Below, one piece after another: positions 33,990-44,630 of a stretch of 64,000 bases of DNA; position 1 is the first letter of the stretch, and each line of letters starts with the position of its first letter. The notes below the pieces were generated by a model that saw nothing but the letters and a program-made list of their open reading frames with translations, was not told the DNA's origin and did not search any database. The translations under genes were made by a program, and so were the position numbers. The stretch spans positions 24,962,001 to 25,026,000 of the forward strand of contig NW_024466599.1 in NCBI RefSeq assembly GCF_017591425.1. Reading direction: 5' to 3'. The stretch is from Ochotona curzoniae (lineage: Eukaryota > Chordata > Mammalia > Lagomorpha > Ochotonidae).

Positions 33990-34790
33990 TGTGCAGCCAT
34001 ATGGAAGATCACATTCATCTGACAAGATGGGCATTAGAAAGAGGACTGGAGGCAGAATTGACTCAGCAGTTGAAATCGTCAGCATATGCATAGGTTGATT
34101 GGGGCAACAGTCTATGACAGACCCTGTACTGGCAAACACATACGAGTCTGGTCTGGGATCACCTCAAACAAAGTTTCTTTGGGGATCCCTCCCACTGAAC
34201 TGCTGATCTCAGAACCCCAACCATGAAGAGAAGTGCAAGTTCCATGGTCTGACCATGGAGTGCATGTGTCAAAGCTGGACCTCCTCAGTGGCTCAGACAG
34301 AGCAGTGGACAGCACATCCAGGTACACGTGGAGGATATGGTAGTACATTGGAACCTGCAGAGGACATCTGGTACCACAACAGAGGACAGAACAAACTGAT
34401 CAACAATCTCAGCCAAGTGTTGGCAGTGGAAATATTGCCAAACAGATACTAAGTTGGATTCTGTCAGCCAGTGGATTCTGAAGAGATTTCATCGTGCTTG
34501 GAATGGCAAGACTGGCAGTAATTCAGAATAGTTGAACTATCGAAACCAGTTTAGCAGTGCCCTCGGATCCAGCATGCCCCACATCAGGGACCCTGGGATT
34601 GTTGGGAGAGTGGGTGTGGCTTCTCCCTTTGTCTCTCCCCTTCTCCCAGATACAGGAAGGAAAAAAGACAATGTAGAAAACAATGGTGTTACCCACTTTC
34701 CTGTAGCCCTTGACCCTTTGAGCCCTAATCAACTATGTAAAGATCATCAAAATTAAAAAAAAAAAATTTAAAAATACGAAAAAGGAAAAA
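33990..34790 (+). mobile_element. Unclassified retroposon, copy 2 (longer)
   Basis: About 0.75 kb of comparatively GC-rich sequence ending 'taaagatcatcaaaattaaa' and a long A-rich tail (34750-34790), so it was copied from a polyadenylated RNA. Its last ~330 bases match the minus-strand element at 5855-6220 in the same block order. No L1 ORF2, CSINE or LTR feature is recognised inside. Frames on both strands (for example 33885-34139 minus and 34255-34452 plus) are short and have no motif I recognise. It may be a 3'UTR of an L1 lineage, a retro-copied non-coding RNA or an LTR-less element. The left boundary is uncertain. Confidence 0.6.
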
Positions 34791-34796
34791 AGGAGG

Positions 34797-34895
34797 CTAG
34801 AACCGCAAACAGTCAGAACTTGAACTCAAGTACTCAGTTACAGAGTGCATAAATCCTAGGGTCCTAATCACTGCATGAAACACCTAACACGGTTT
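34797..34895 (-). mobile_element. CSINE head fragment, minus strand
   Basis: 'gaacttgaactcaagtactc', 'gagtgcataaatcctagggt', 'cctaatcactgcatgaaaca' are the complement of the tRNA-like head (B box side, then A box side). The body and tail are missing at this location. Confidence 0.6.
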
Positions 34896-37315
34896 ATAAT
34901 TTCGATGGATAAATTACATATATATATATATCACATCTCAATAAAGTTTAAAGAGAGGAATTTTAATTTTTTTTGCTATTTCTTAAGACACAAGAGGTTT
35001 CTTGCCTCATAAATCACATCCAATTAATAGGTCTAGTGAATCCAAATCACCAAAAAAAAAAAAGTATGTTAATCAGGTTCTATTCAAGTTCCCAATACCA
35101 TCTTGTCGGATCTCTGGCTGGCTTCATTAACATAATGAACATACAAAGTTAAGGTTAAAATACTACTAATACTTTGATTAATGCATTAAAAATGCGAAGT
35201 TCTTATGTGTATGCTTGTAATAATGTCTACTGACTTAGCAAATAGCAAAGCTAAAATTCAGAATGTTCTGGTAATGGGAGTGTATATTGGATGTACTTTT
35301 CTAGATATATTTAAAGAGAAAGTTATTAATCCAGAAAGAAAATTGGCATTGTGCTTCATTAAACACAAAATCCATTTGAAGAAATATTACAATCATGAGA
35401 AAAAAAAAAGGTGAAGTACTTGGATGAAACCAGATCTAGTCACTGAAGTAACAGTCAGTGTGTCTGAAAGAATGGGAGGAGAATGGAAGAAGCAGAGATT
35501 GGGAAGTCATTAGTATAAAATGGACAGCACAGAAACTTAACCAAATTTCAACCTCAAACTATCGTGATGCATTAGACAATTTTGAATGGCAAATAATATA
35601 ATACTAGAAAAATTTAAACATTGTGCTTTTCATAATGCAGTTGGAAGGAAAAGCATGGTCTTCGTTATGAGCATCAATTTTGAGGCGATTTAATAAAATG
35701 GATAAGAGAATATAGTATGAATTATCCCAGGGACAACTGAGATCAAAACTAAGAGAAAAAAAATATGTATTTGGAAGTAGACTCTATAGCAAATGTGGAC
35801 ACATCAGATGTTGCAGGAGTGGACACATTGGAGTCCTAGAAGTGGTTATGGAGCCTGTTATAATTTATCAAGGAGACTGGTGTGCTCAACAAAAAAACAG
35901 GCCAAGAGAATGAATGAAGTAAATGAAGAGTTTATTTTGTAGAATGGCCAATGAGATGACTAGGAGACACATAAATAGAACCTACAGGTAGAATACTCAG
36001 GAGAAGTTGACCCAGTGAAACTGAAGAGAATACAGATTAGAGGACAACATGATCCTGAGAAAGTGTGCAAGTTTCACGTGAGAAGTAAGGCTCTGAATCG
36101 CATCAGTAGCTGTGGATGAGGACACAGTGCAGAATGAAGGGATAAGAACAAACCAAGAACAGGAGGAAAGAAGGCTCCTTCCTTAAAATCATTGAAACCT
36201 AAATAACATCAGAATTATCAAGAATTATCAGAATGACATGTAGTTATAAGAATTTTGCTAAGCTGATAAGTTCTGTCTCAAAGGGGAATCTTCAATAAAC
36301 TAGTTGCTGGCAAGCAGTTCACAGCTAAATTTGAAATTACCCTTGGTTTAGTTATGACTCATATTTCTGATCCAGTAACAAATTAAAAAAAACTCAAATC
36401 TTTAGCTATCTTGTCAATTACAATGACTTTTTTTCACTATGAAATAAGGAACTGGTTCCAGAATGTACACCATGAAGGTGCATAAATAATGCAATTTTAC
36501 TGTTGAGTTAAGTTAATTTGTGGGATCGAAGATATGTAAGTTTACCTAGATGAAGAAAGCAGTGTTCATATAATTCTGGCACAAGCTTCTTATGTCATAG
36601 TTGACCAGTAGCATAGATATGTCAGATTGGCTATTAGAGCAGCAATATTGAAGAATTCCCTTTACTTTCCTTGCATGTTGCATATTTTAACATAATCATA
36701 CATATTTTTGAAATGCAATATGACATCATAATGAAAACATTTTGAAACAGCTGTGCACACATCAGGACACATTAAAAACTGAGGGGACAAGATCCCTTAG
36801 AGAAAGTGAGAAAGAAATACGAGGCCTGTATTTGTCAATTTGTAGCTTGAGACTGTGTGCCTACCTCTAAGCTATACAAGTTAATCAACAAGTTAGAAAG
36901 GAACAAAATACAAGCTTCTAACAGCTGAAAGCCTAAGCAGAATTTTTAGTAATATCACTTTGCTGGGGAAGCAATCATTTGAGCCTTAGAACTCCTTGTA
37001 TATTGTTTCAAGAACTGAATTTGATAATGCAGTCACACTCTATGGGAGTTGTAAGGGAATAATGAGAGAGAAAAATGAAATAAAACAATGTACTTGCCTG
37101 GGAGCACAGAAGGTCAAAGAGGTAGAGGAAAATGCCCCATATTTCCTTGAAGGTTAATAGCAGAGTTATTTTTCTAGGAAAGAAGAAATTTCCCAAGTCC
37201 CCCAAACACAGAAATGTTAAAATAGTAAAGAAAACAATTGAGTTCCTATTTCAGATGAAGAGTTCCTAGGGAGATAGAGCACCTACTGGTGCACTGTGGT
37301 TGTAACTCTAAATTA
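34896..37315. other. AT-rich intergenic DNA, no gene recognised
   Basis: A (TA)n run lies at 34917-34931 and A-runs at 35051 and 35400. A short 'atcagaattatcaa' duplication occurs near 36208-36230. Open frames are at most 69 codons. No gene is recognised in 2.4 kb. Confidence 0.5.
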
Positions 37316-37328
37316 AAATTAGTATTGC

Positions 37329-38815
37329 TGTCTTTCAATGTCTTCTTCTATTTCTTCTTTTTTTTTTAACATTTGCCAATTTTCCTTATAGAGGTCTTCC
37401 ACTTTTTGGTTAGGTTAATTCCAATGTATTTGGAACTCATCTCCACTATTTTAAAAGGGACTGCACTTACAAGTTCATTCTCAGACATGGAGTTAGTTGT
37501 GCATACTAGTGCCATCGATTCATGTTCATTAATTTTGTATTTTGCTACTCTACCAAATTCTCTGAAATCTAGCAGTCTCTTGTTTGAATCTCTTAGTGCT
37601 CCTAATAGAGAATCATGTCATCTGCAAACCATGATAATTTTAATTCCTTTTATTTTTTGTGGTATGATAGCTCTGCTATGATAGTCTCAAGGACTTTCAA
37701 TACTATTAATACTACATTGAATAGCAGTGGTGAAAATGGATATCCTTTCTAGTTCTAGTTCTTAGTGGGAAAGCTTTCAGTTTCCCCCCATTTAGTATTA
37801 TACAGACATTGGGGCTTTTATGTATTGCTTTGATTGTGTTATAGAATATTCCTTCTATACATATTTTTGCTTAAGGTTTTTTAGCATGAAGTGGTATAGA
37901 TGGTATCAAAAGCCTTCTCTGCCTCTATTGAGATGACCATATGGTTTTTATTTTTCAATTTGTTGGCATGGTGAATCACATTTATTGATTTGTGAATGTT
38001 AAACCATCTCTATATGCCAGGGATAAATCCCACCTGGCCTGGGTGAATGATCTGCCTGATGCACTGCTGGATCTGTTGGCTAGTATTTTGTCGAGGATCT
38101 TTGCATCTATGTTCATCAAGGATATCAGTCTGTAGTTCCCTTTTTCTGTTGTTTCTCTATCTGGCTTTGGTATTAAGGTGATATTGGCTTCACAGAAAGT
38201 GTTTGGAAAGATATCCTCCCTTTCCATTGTTTGTAATAGCTTGTTGGGGTTTGGGGTAAGTTCTTTGTGAAATTTTTGGTAGAATTTAACAGTAAGCCCT
38301 TCCGGTTCAGCGACTTTCTTGGTTGGGAGGGATTTAATTACCGTTTCAATCTCAGTCCTTGTTATAGGTCAATTTATATTGTTAATTGCTTCATGATTCA
38401 ATTTTGACAGATTGTATGTGTCCAAAACTCTGTTTCTTCTAGGTCTTCTGATTTGTTGGCAAACAGTAGCTTATAATTGTTCCTAATAATTCTATGCATG
38501 TCCACGGTATCTGTTGTTATATTTCCTTTTTCATCTCTGATCCTATTCATTCATATCTTCTCCCTCATTTTTTTTTTAATTAGTTGGGCTAGTTGGGAAT
38601 CTATTTTGTTGATTTGCTCAAAGAACCAGCTCTTTGATTCATTGATCTTATGTGCTGTTATTTTGATTTCTATTTGGTTTATTTCCTTTGTCATTTTGGT
38701 TATTTTTTTTCTTGCTAATCTTGGTATTATCTTGATGTTCTTTTTCTAGTTCCTTCAAATGTATGGTTAGTTCATTTACTAAGTGCTTTTCTAGCATCAT
38801 CGAAATAATCATATT
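37329..38815 (-). mobile_element. L1, inverted 5' segment of a twin-primed insertion
   Basis: The complement reads L1 ORF2 from the linker after the endonuclease ('[15 protein letters not shown]' near 38740) through the reverse transcriptase. The minus-strand frame at 37982-38227 contains '[20 protein letters not shown]' and '[18 protein letters not shown]'. The catalytic FADD motif is encoded on the minus strand at 37617-37628. The leftmost end reads 'KENWQM..EEIEED'. Stops and frameshifts show it is inactive. The downstream part of ORF2 follows in opposite orientation at 38816, making this the inverted half of one insertion, with the left target-site duplication aaattagtattgc at 37316-37328. 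Confidence 0.92.
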
Positions 38816-39110
38816 ATCAAAGGTAAGATACACATTCAACATGATCTCAATAAAAATGCCAACAGCATTCTTCTCAAATATAGAAAGGATGATTCGAAAG
38901 TTCATCTGGAAACATAAGAGACCATCAATAGCCAAAACTATCCTGAAGAATAAAAATCAAGCTGGAGGAAACACAATTCCAGGCCTCAAGACCTATTACA
39001 GAGCAGTGGTCATCAAAACAGCATGGCACCGGTACAGAAACAGAGATCAATGGAACAGAATTAAAATCCAAGATGGGATGTAGTAAGACAGAAAATAATG
39101 CAGGAGAAAA
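38816..39110 (+). mobile_element. L1, sense segment of the twin-primed insertion, part 1
   Basis: Starts abruptly in ORF2 after the reverse transcriptase: '[18 protein letters not shown]', '[15 protein letters not shown]', '[20 protein letters not shown]'. It begins only a few tens of codons downstream of where the inverted segment's outer end lies in the L1 map, the pattern predicted by twin priming. A pair of CSINEs interrupts it at 39111. Confidence 0.92.
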
Positions 39111-39440
39111 GCCTGGCGTGGTAGCCTAGTAGTTAAAGTCCTTGCTTTGCATGCACTGGGATCCCATATAGGTGCCAGTTCTAATCCCGGCGACCCCATT
39201 TCCCATCCAGCTCTATTTGTGGCCTAGGAACGCAGTCAAGGACGGCCCGAAGTCTTGGGTTCCTGCACCTGTGTGGGAGACCTGAAGTTTCCTGGCCCCT
39301 GGCTTCAGATCCGCACAGCACTGGCCATTTTGGTCAGTTGGGGAGTGAATCATCAGATGGAAGATCTTCCTCTGTCTCTCCTCCTCTCTGTATATCTGAC
39401 TTTCACCAGAAATAGATAAATCTTTAAAAAAAAAAAAAAG
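39111..39440 (+). mobile_element. CSINE inside the L1, first of a tandem pair
   Basis: 'gcctggcgtggtagcctagt' head, 'ctgggatcccatataggtgc', B box 'gttctaatcc', 'gacggcccgaagtcttgggt', 'tctctgtatatctgactttc' and an A-tail of 14 at 39426-39439. Younger than the L1 it interrupts. Confidence 0.93.
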
Positions 39441-39442
39441 TT

Positions 39443-39780
39443 GGGGCCCGGCGTGGTGCAGTGGTTAAGGTCCTCACCTTGCATGCCCGGGATCCCATAT
39501 GGGCGCCGGTTCTAATCCCAGCAGCCCCGTTTCCCTTCCAGCTCCCTGCCTGTGGCCTGGGAAAGCAGTCGAGGATGGCCCAAAGCTTTGGGACCCTGCA
39601 CCCGCGTGGGAGACCCGGAAGAGGCTCCTGGCTTCTGATCCGCATAGCATCGACCGTTGCGCTCACTTGGGGAGTGAATCATCGGACGGAAGATCTTCCT
39701 CTCTGTCTCTCCTCTCTGTATATCCGCCTTTCCAATGAAAAAATAATAAAAATAAATCTAAAAAATAAATAAATAAATAA
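39443..39780 (+). mobile_element. CSINE inserted at the A-tail of another CSINE, youngest type
   Basis: 'ggggcccggcgtggtgcagt' carries an intact A box (tggtgcagtgg) and the B box is 'ggttctaatcc'. Body and CT-rich block are complete, ending 'ccaatgaaaaaataataaa' and an (AAAT)n tail. A-rich target 'aaaaagtt' flanks it at 39435-39442 and 39781-39788. It is nearly identical to the copy at 2055-2389 and rich in CpG, so both belong to the most recently active subfamily here. Confidence 0.95.
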
Positions 39781-39788
39781 AAAAAGTT

Positions 39789-41280
39789 TGGTCTCTGCAA
39801 AAACTGTTGTTGGGACAACTGGATGGCAGCCTGCAGAGGTAAGAAGCAAGACCCCCACCTGTCAGGTTATGCAAAAATCAGCTCTAAATGGAATCTAAAT
39901 AAATTCTGCACCAAGAAACCATCAAACTACTAGAGGAACATAGAAGCACTCTTCAAGATATAGGAATTGGAAGACTAATATCCAGGATTTACAAAGAGCT
40001 TCAGAAACTCAACGACAATTAAACAAACAACATTATGAAGAATGGGTGAGGGAAATGAGCAGAGATTTCCCAAAATAACAAATTCAAAGTGAATAGACAC
40101 ATGAAAAATGCTCAAGCTACCTAGCTGTCAGGGAAAATGACAAATGAAAATCACATTAAGTTTCCACATAATTCCAGTGAGATTGGCCCACATTCAAAAC
40201 TCCAATAACACCACCTGCTGGCATGAATGTGTGGGAGAAATGTACTCTCCACTGTTCGTGAAATGTGGGCTAATACAACAACTATGGAAATCAGTATGAA
40301 GAATGCTAAGAGAAATGAAAATACTACCACATGATCCAGCCATCCTACTTCTGGAAATGTATCCAAAGGAAATGAACTCTTCAAATGAGAAAGTAGCCTG
40401 TAATCCTATATTTACAGCAACACAATCTATAATAGAAAAGATATGGAAACAACCCAGATGCCTGCCCAAAGAGGAGTGGATAAAGAAACCATGGTACATC
40501 TACTCCATGGAATATTATTCAGCCAGTAAAAAGAAGGAAATTATACCATTCACAACCAAATAGTCCCAATTAGAGACCATTACGTTCAATAAAAGAATCA
40601 ATCCCTGTGCCCTCTGATATTAGACAACCTTCATGTGAAACACAAGATCAACAGATCTTTAATACTGTTTGTGCTTCATCTCATGACTCTTGATATTTTT
40701 GTTTTTCTTTCATTCAAACATTGTATTTGTTATAAATTCTTCACTAACTCATAAGTCACACAGTAATAATCCTTTGTTTCAAGGTTTTTGGTTTTCTTTT
40801 TCATTTCTTTAGTGACACATTGGTTATTCAGTAGCATGTTACTTAACTTCATTTTGTTAATTTTCTATTTCTTCCTCCTGTTCCTGATTTTGTTTTATGG
40901 CTTTTCATTTAAGGGGATGTGTATTGACTGTGTAATAGAGCCTATACTATCCAGATGTGAGGATACAATGCAATACTCATTTCTACTTTCAAATCAAAGA
41001 TGGACTTTCAATTAAAATGTTAAATATATCTTGGATGATGAACTTGGATGATGAATATATCTTGGATATATCTAGGATGATGAACTCTCTGCCATGGTCC
41101 ATACCTACAATAGCAGGATACACTTAAATAGCAGAATAATGTATTTATGACTGTTTATGAAAGATTATACTATCCTAATGATATAGTGAACATCAGTAGC
41201 AGGATGTGGGTCTGGGGCAAGGGTTACGGAAATCCCAACACCTATGGAACTGTATCATAAATAAATTTTAACTAATGAAA
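39789..41280 (+). mobile_element. L1, sense segment of the twin-primed insertion, part 2 with 3'UTR
   Basis: ORF2 continues ('AILLLEMYP', 'ATQSIIEKIWKQP', 'IYSMEYYSASKKK' in the frame 40303-40563, with a premature stop). A 3'UTR of about 0.65 kb follows, with small direct duplications at 41020-41090, ending 'cctatggaactgtatcat' and an A/T-rich tail. The right target-site duplication aaattactattgc lies at 41281-41293 (12 of 13 bases match the left copy). Confidence 0.9.
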
Positions 41281-41339
41281 AAATTACTATTGCCACTATA
41301 GAAAAAAACAGAAAAAAAACACTAAATATCTAACAATAA

Positions 41340-41770
41340 CAAATTTAGAAATTCGAATATTGGCAATGTATACAAGGCAAATGGATTTTTACTTTTTTTG
41401 CAAATCTTTTCATAATATTCAAGAAATGGAAACAGCTTAAGTCTTTATCAATTAATGAATGGGTAAGGAAAATGTGCTACATATATAATTGAATCCTATT
41501 TGGCCATGAAAAGAATGAAATTACATCACTTGAAACAGTATGAATTGAAATGAAGTTGTATATGTCAAGCAATTAAGCCAAGCACAAAAAGATAAGTATT
41601 TTATGATTTCATTTATATGTGTAATATTTTTTTAAAAAATTGTTTTATGGAAATTAAGAGTAAAATAGTGACTGGTAGAGTCTAGAAGCAGGGAGAGGGA
41701 AAATGTGCAAAAAGTAGAGTAATAGATTTTAAGTTAATAATAAATGAATTCTGGTACTTCATAGCAACTG
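41340..41770 (+). mobile_element. Older L1 3' end immediately downstream
   Basis: 'gaaatggaaacagcttaagt', 'caattaatgaatgggtaagg', 'tgaatcctatttggccatga', 'aagccaagcacaaaaagata' and 'gaagcagggagagg' follow the L1 order 'aatggaaacaacctaaatgtccatc...gaatggataa...actattcagccat...aagccaggcacagaaagac...'. No intact frame remains. Confidence 0.78.
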
Positions 41771-41809
41771 AAGTGAAGTGATTATAGAATGAATGCCACA
41801 TTGACTTAA

Positions 41810-42095
41810 GTAGCTAATTTGCCACCTCCAAGCACAGCACCTTGTATAGGAGCCAGTTCATGTCCTGGCCGCTCCACCTGCCATCCAGATCCCTGCTTGT
41901 GGTCTGAGAAAACAGTGGAGGATGGCCCAAGGCTCTGGAACCCTGCAACCATGTAAGAGACCTGGAAGGAGCTCCCGGCTTCACGTTTGTTTAGCCATTT
42001 GGGAATGAAGCAACAAATGAAAGATCTTTCTCTCTGCCTCTCCTTATCTATGTAATTCTGCCGTCTCAATAAAAATAAGTAATTTTTTTTAAATG
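41810..42095 (+). mobile_element. CSINE, truncated head
   Basis: 'tgccacctccaagcacagca', 'cttgtataggagccagttca', 'ttgtggtctgagaaaacagt', 'gagacctggaaggagctccc', 'tctctctgcctctccttatc' and 'gtctcaataaaaataag'. The first part of the tRNA-like head is degraded. Confidence 0.88.
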
Positions 42096-42104
42096 AAGTA
42101 GTTA

Positions 42105-42250
42105 TAGGTCATATTTTTCTTCCATGTGAGTGCAGGGTCCCACTTTTTTGGGACATGAACGGGTACCAATATGGGATGCTAGTATTCTTACAGGTAGAAG
42201 ATTAGACTGTTGAGCCACAGTGTTGGCCCTAACATATTTTTCTTAAAAAA
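42105..42250 (-). mobile_element. CSINE head fragment, minus strand
   Basis: 'gaacgggtaccaatatggga', 'gctagtattcttacaggtag', 'agactgttgagccacagtgt', 'tggccct' is the complement of the tRNA-like head. The body is missing. Confidence 0.72.
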
Positions 42251-43961
42251 AAAAAAAAGGAAAAAAGTAGAAAGGATTGAAAGTATTTTTTTTAATGTAA
42301 AGAAATTTTCAATGTTTCAAGACACAAATATATTTATTTACCCTATCTGGATCATGCGGTTTACACATGTATAGAAACATTATCTAGTATTTAATAAACA
42401 TGTAAAGTTGTTCACTGTCAGTTAAAACACAAATTTTCAAATTAATTTAAAAAGAAAGCATACTGTTAAGTTTAAATAGCAACGCTAATCCTGAAAAAGA
42501 TGCTAATGAAAAGGAACTGTGTATTTACAACATGATGTTATTGATGTCTGACACTTTTTATCTACTTCAATTGTATTAGGATATGAATTTAAATGTTAGT
42601 TTGATTCATGTTACATTAAGGAGAGCTATACTTACAACTGGATAAAAAAATTATGAACCTTTCAAAATGAGGAAAGCTCTCTAACAAAGTTAGGTCAAAG
42701 TTAGATCAACCTTGTCTAGGAAGTTGATCAAAAATACATTTCTCTAACCACCCTAAAATACTGACTGCACAAAAGGGTAACTGAAGGCTGTAAGAAGAAT
42801 TTATTCATTGTTGTTTTAGCATTGGAAATTTTCCTACAGTGCATTGCATTTGTTATGATAAAATTGTGGAGGTATTATTTGGGCAAACTAATTTTTAACA
42901 TTCCAACAAAACATCATGTACTTTTTTGCTATCTACTATTAAAAATCTAATTAATGACTAAAGGTTTTTCATTGTCATTTACAAAAAAATTTCAGAATTT
43001 CAACAACCATACACATGCATTTTCCTGTCAGATTATTTTTTATGGAAAATAAGTCTATCATTACCAAAGGTACAAATTTACAAAACTCAAACGACATTGT
43101 CAAATTTGAATAAACAAAAGAAAATTGTGAGATCACATTCTCTAATGAAATGACAGTCTTACATTTTATTTCAGCCTACACAGTTTTGATAGAATTCTTC
43201 TCTTTCCCAGAACATTAATTACCAAATTTTCTAATGTCATGTTTATCATGCATACATAGTTAAATAATTAAGAAAATATTCCTAGTGAAAACACTTCCAA
43301 AACGTGACATAAAAAAAGTAACTGAACATCTTGAACAACTTTTTGTTGTGATGACAATCCCTCCCCCATGATCACGACACTTTCTTGGGATCAGGATTTG
43401 GAAAGGATGCTATATGAGAGCAATATACTGAATGCTGTCCCCCCCCCCTTTTTAAATAACAAAAATGGGACCAAAATAAGTTAAAAGAAAACCAAAGTTT
43501 GAAATTCAGTTAAGGAAATATGTATCTTATTTGTTTTTCTTTGCCTTATTTTAACTATCTTAATAGTTGACATTCCAGAAAAACAAATTCTTCTTTTTGG
43601 AGTAGATTCTTAATATATACATTCTAAACTCCATAAAAACAGAAAGGAATTTAAATAAGAATAAATAACTACATTTGAACCTCTATATAGGCACATTTAT
43701 ATAAAATCAGGAGCTGAAAATACTAAATGGCTGTGAAGAATTTTCAGCTCCTTTCATTTTGACTTAATCCCGATCCACTTAGGAGTACTTTTGAGCTACA
43801 CCCAAGATTTTTAAACCATTTATGGAAATGCCTCCCCTAATTCAGTGCTCAGATCTCTGCCAAAAGCCTGTTAACATCATCTACCCTTGTCTCATTCTCC
43901 ATGCATCCTGGGTTTCCAATCTTCTAAATTAAGCTTTGTTAAAAAAAAAAAAGTCAACAAA
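42251..43961. other. AT-rich intergenic DNA, no gene recognised
   Basis: There is a C-run at 43440-43449. No gene or repeat family is recognised in 1.7 kb. Confidence 0.5.
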
Positions 43962-44278
43962 AGTTTCTACTGCATTAGCTTAGTGGTTAAATCCTCGCCT
44001 TGTATATGTCCAGATCCCATATGAGCATGGCTCTAGTCCTGGTGGCTCCACTTTCCATCCAGCTCCCTACTTGTGGCCTGGGAAAGCAGTAGAAGATAGC
44101 TCAAAGCACTGAGACCCTGCACCCATGTGGGAATCCTGAAAGAAATTTCCAGCTCCTGGCTTCGGATAGGCTCAGCTCTGGCTATTGTGTACCAGTAGGT
44201 GAAAGATCTTTCTGTCTCTCCTTTCTGTAAATGTGCCTTTTCAATACTACCTAACTAAATACATAAATAAATATTTTT
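43962..44278 (+). mobile_element. CSINE
   Basis: 'tactgcattagcttagtggt' A-box region, 'cagatcccatatgagcatgg', 'tggtggctccactttccatc', 'ttcggataggctcagctctg' and 'cctttctgtaaatgtgcctt'. An A-rich tail joins the next CSINE directly. Confidence 0.92.
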
Positions 44279-44287
44279 AAAAAATCA

Positions 44288-44621
44288 ATAATAACGAGAG
44301 CTGCCACAGTAGTGCTGCAGGCTAATCCTCTGCTCTGTGGTGCTCACATCCCATTTGAGTTCCTGGTTGCGCCATTTCTGATCCAGCTCTCTGCTTATGC
44401 CAGAGAAGACAGCACAGGATGGTCCATGTCCTTGGAACCCTGCATCCACATGCCCATGTGGGAGACTTGGAAGAAGGTCCTGGCTCCCAGCTTTGCATCA
44501 GTTTAGCTTTGACTGTTGTGTCCATTTGGGGAGTGAACCAGTGAATGAAGGCTTTCTCTTTCTTTCTTGATTTATCGCTAGCTGTGAATCTGCCTTTCAA
44601 ATGCAAATAAATAAATCTTTA
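44288..44621 (+). mobile_element. CSINE inserted in the tail of the preceding CSINE
   Basis: 'gagctgccacagtagtgctg' head, 'gctcacatcccatttgagtt', 'gggagacttggaagaaggtc', 'gggagtgaaccagtgaatga', 'atctgcctttcaaatgcaaa'. The target-site duplication aaaaaatca lies at 44279-44287 and 44622-44630, placing its target in the A tail of the upstream SINE. Confidence 0.92.
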
Positions 44622-44630
44622 AAAAAATCA

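Noticed and set aside
37982..38227. Reverse transcriptase frame as a domesticated gene
   Set aside because: It is a piece of a decayed, inverted L1 with stops on both sides and target-site duplications around the whole insertion.
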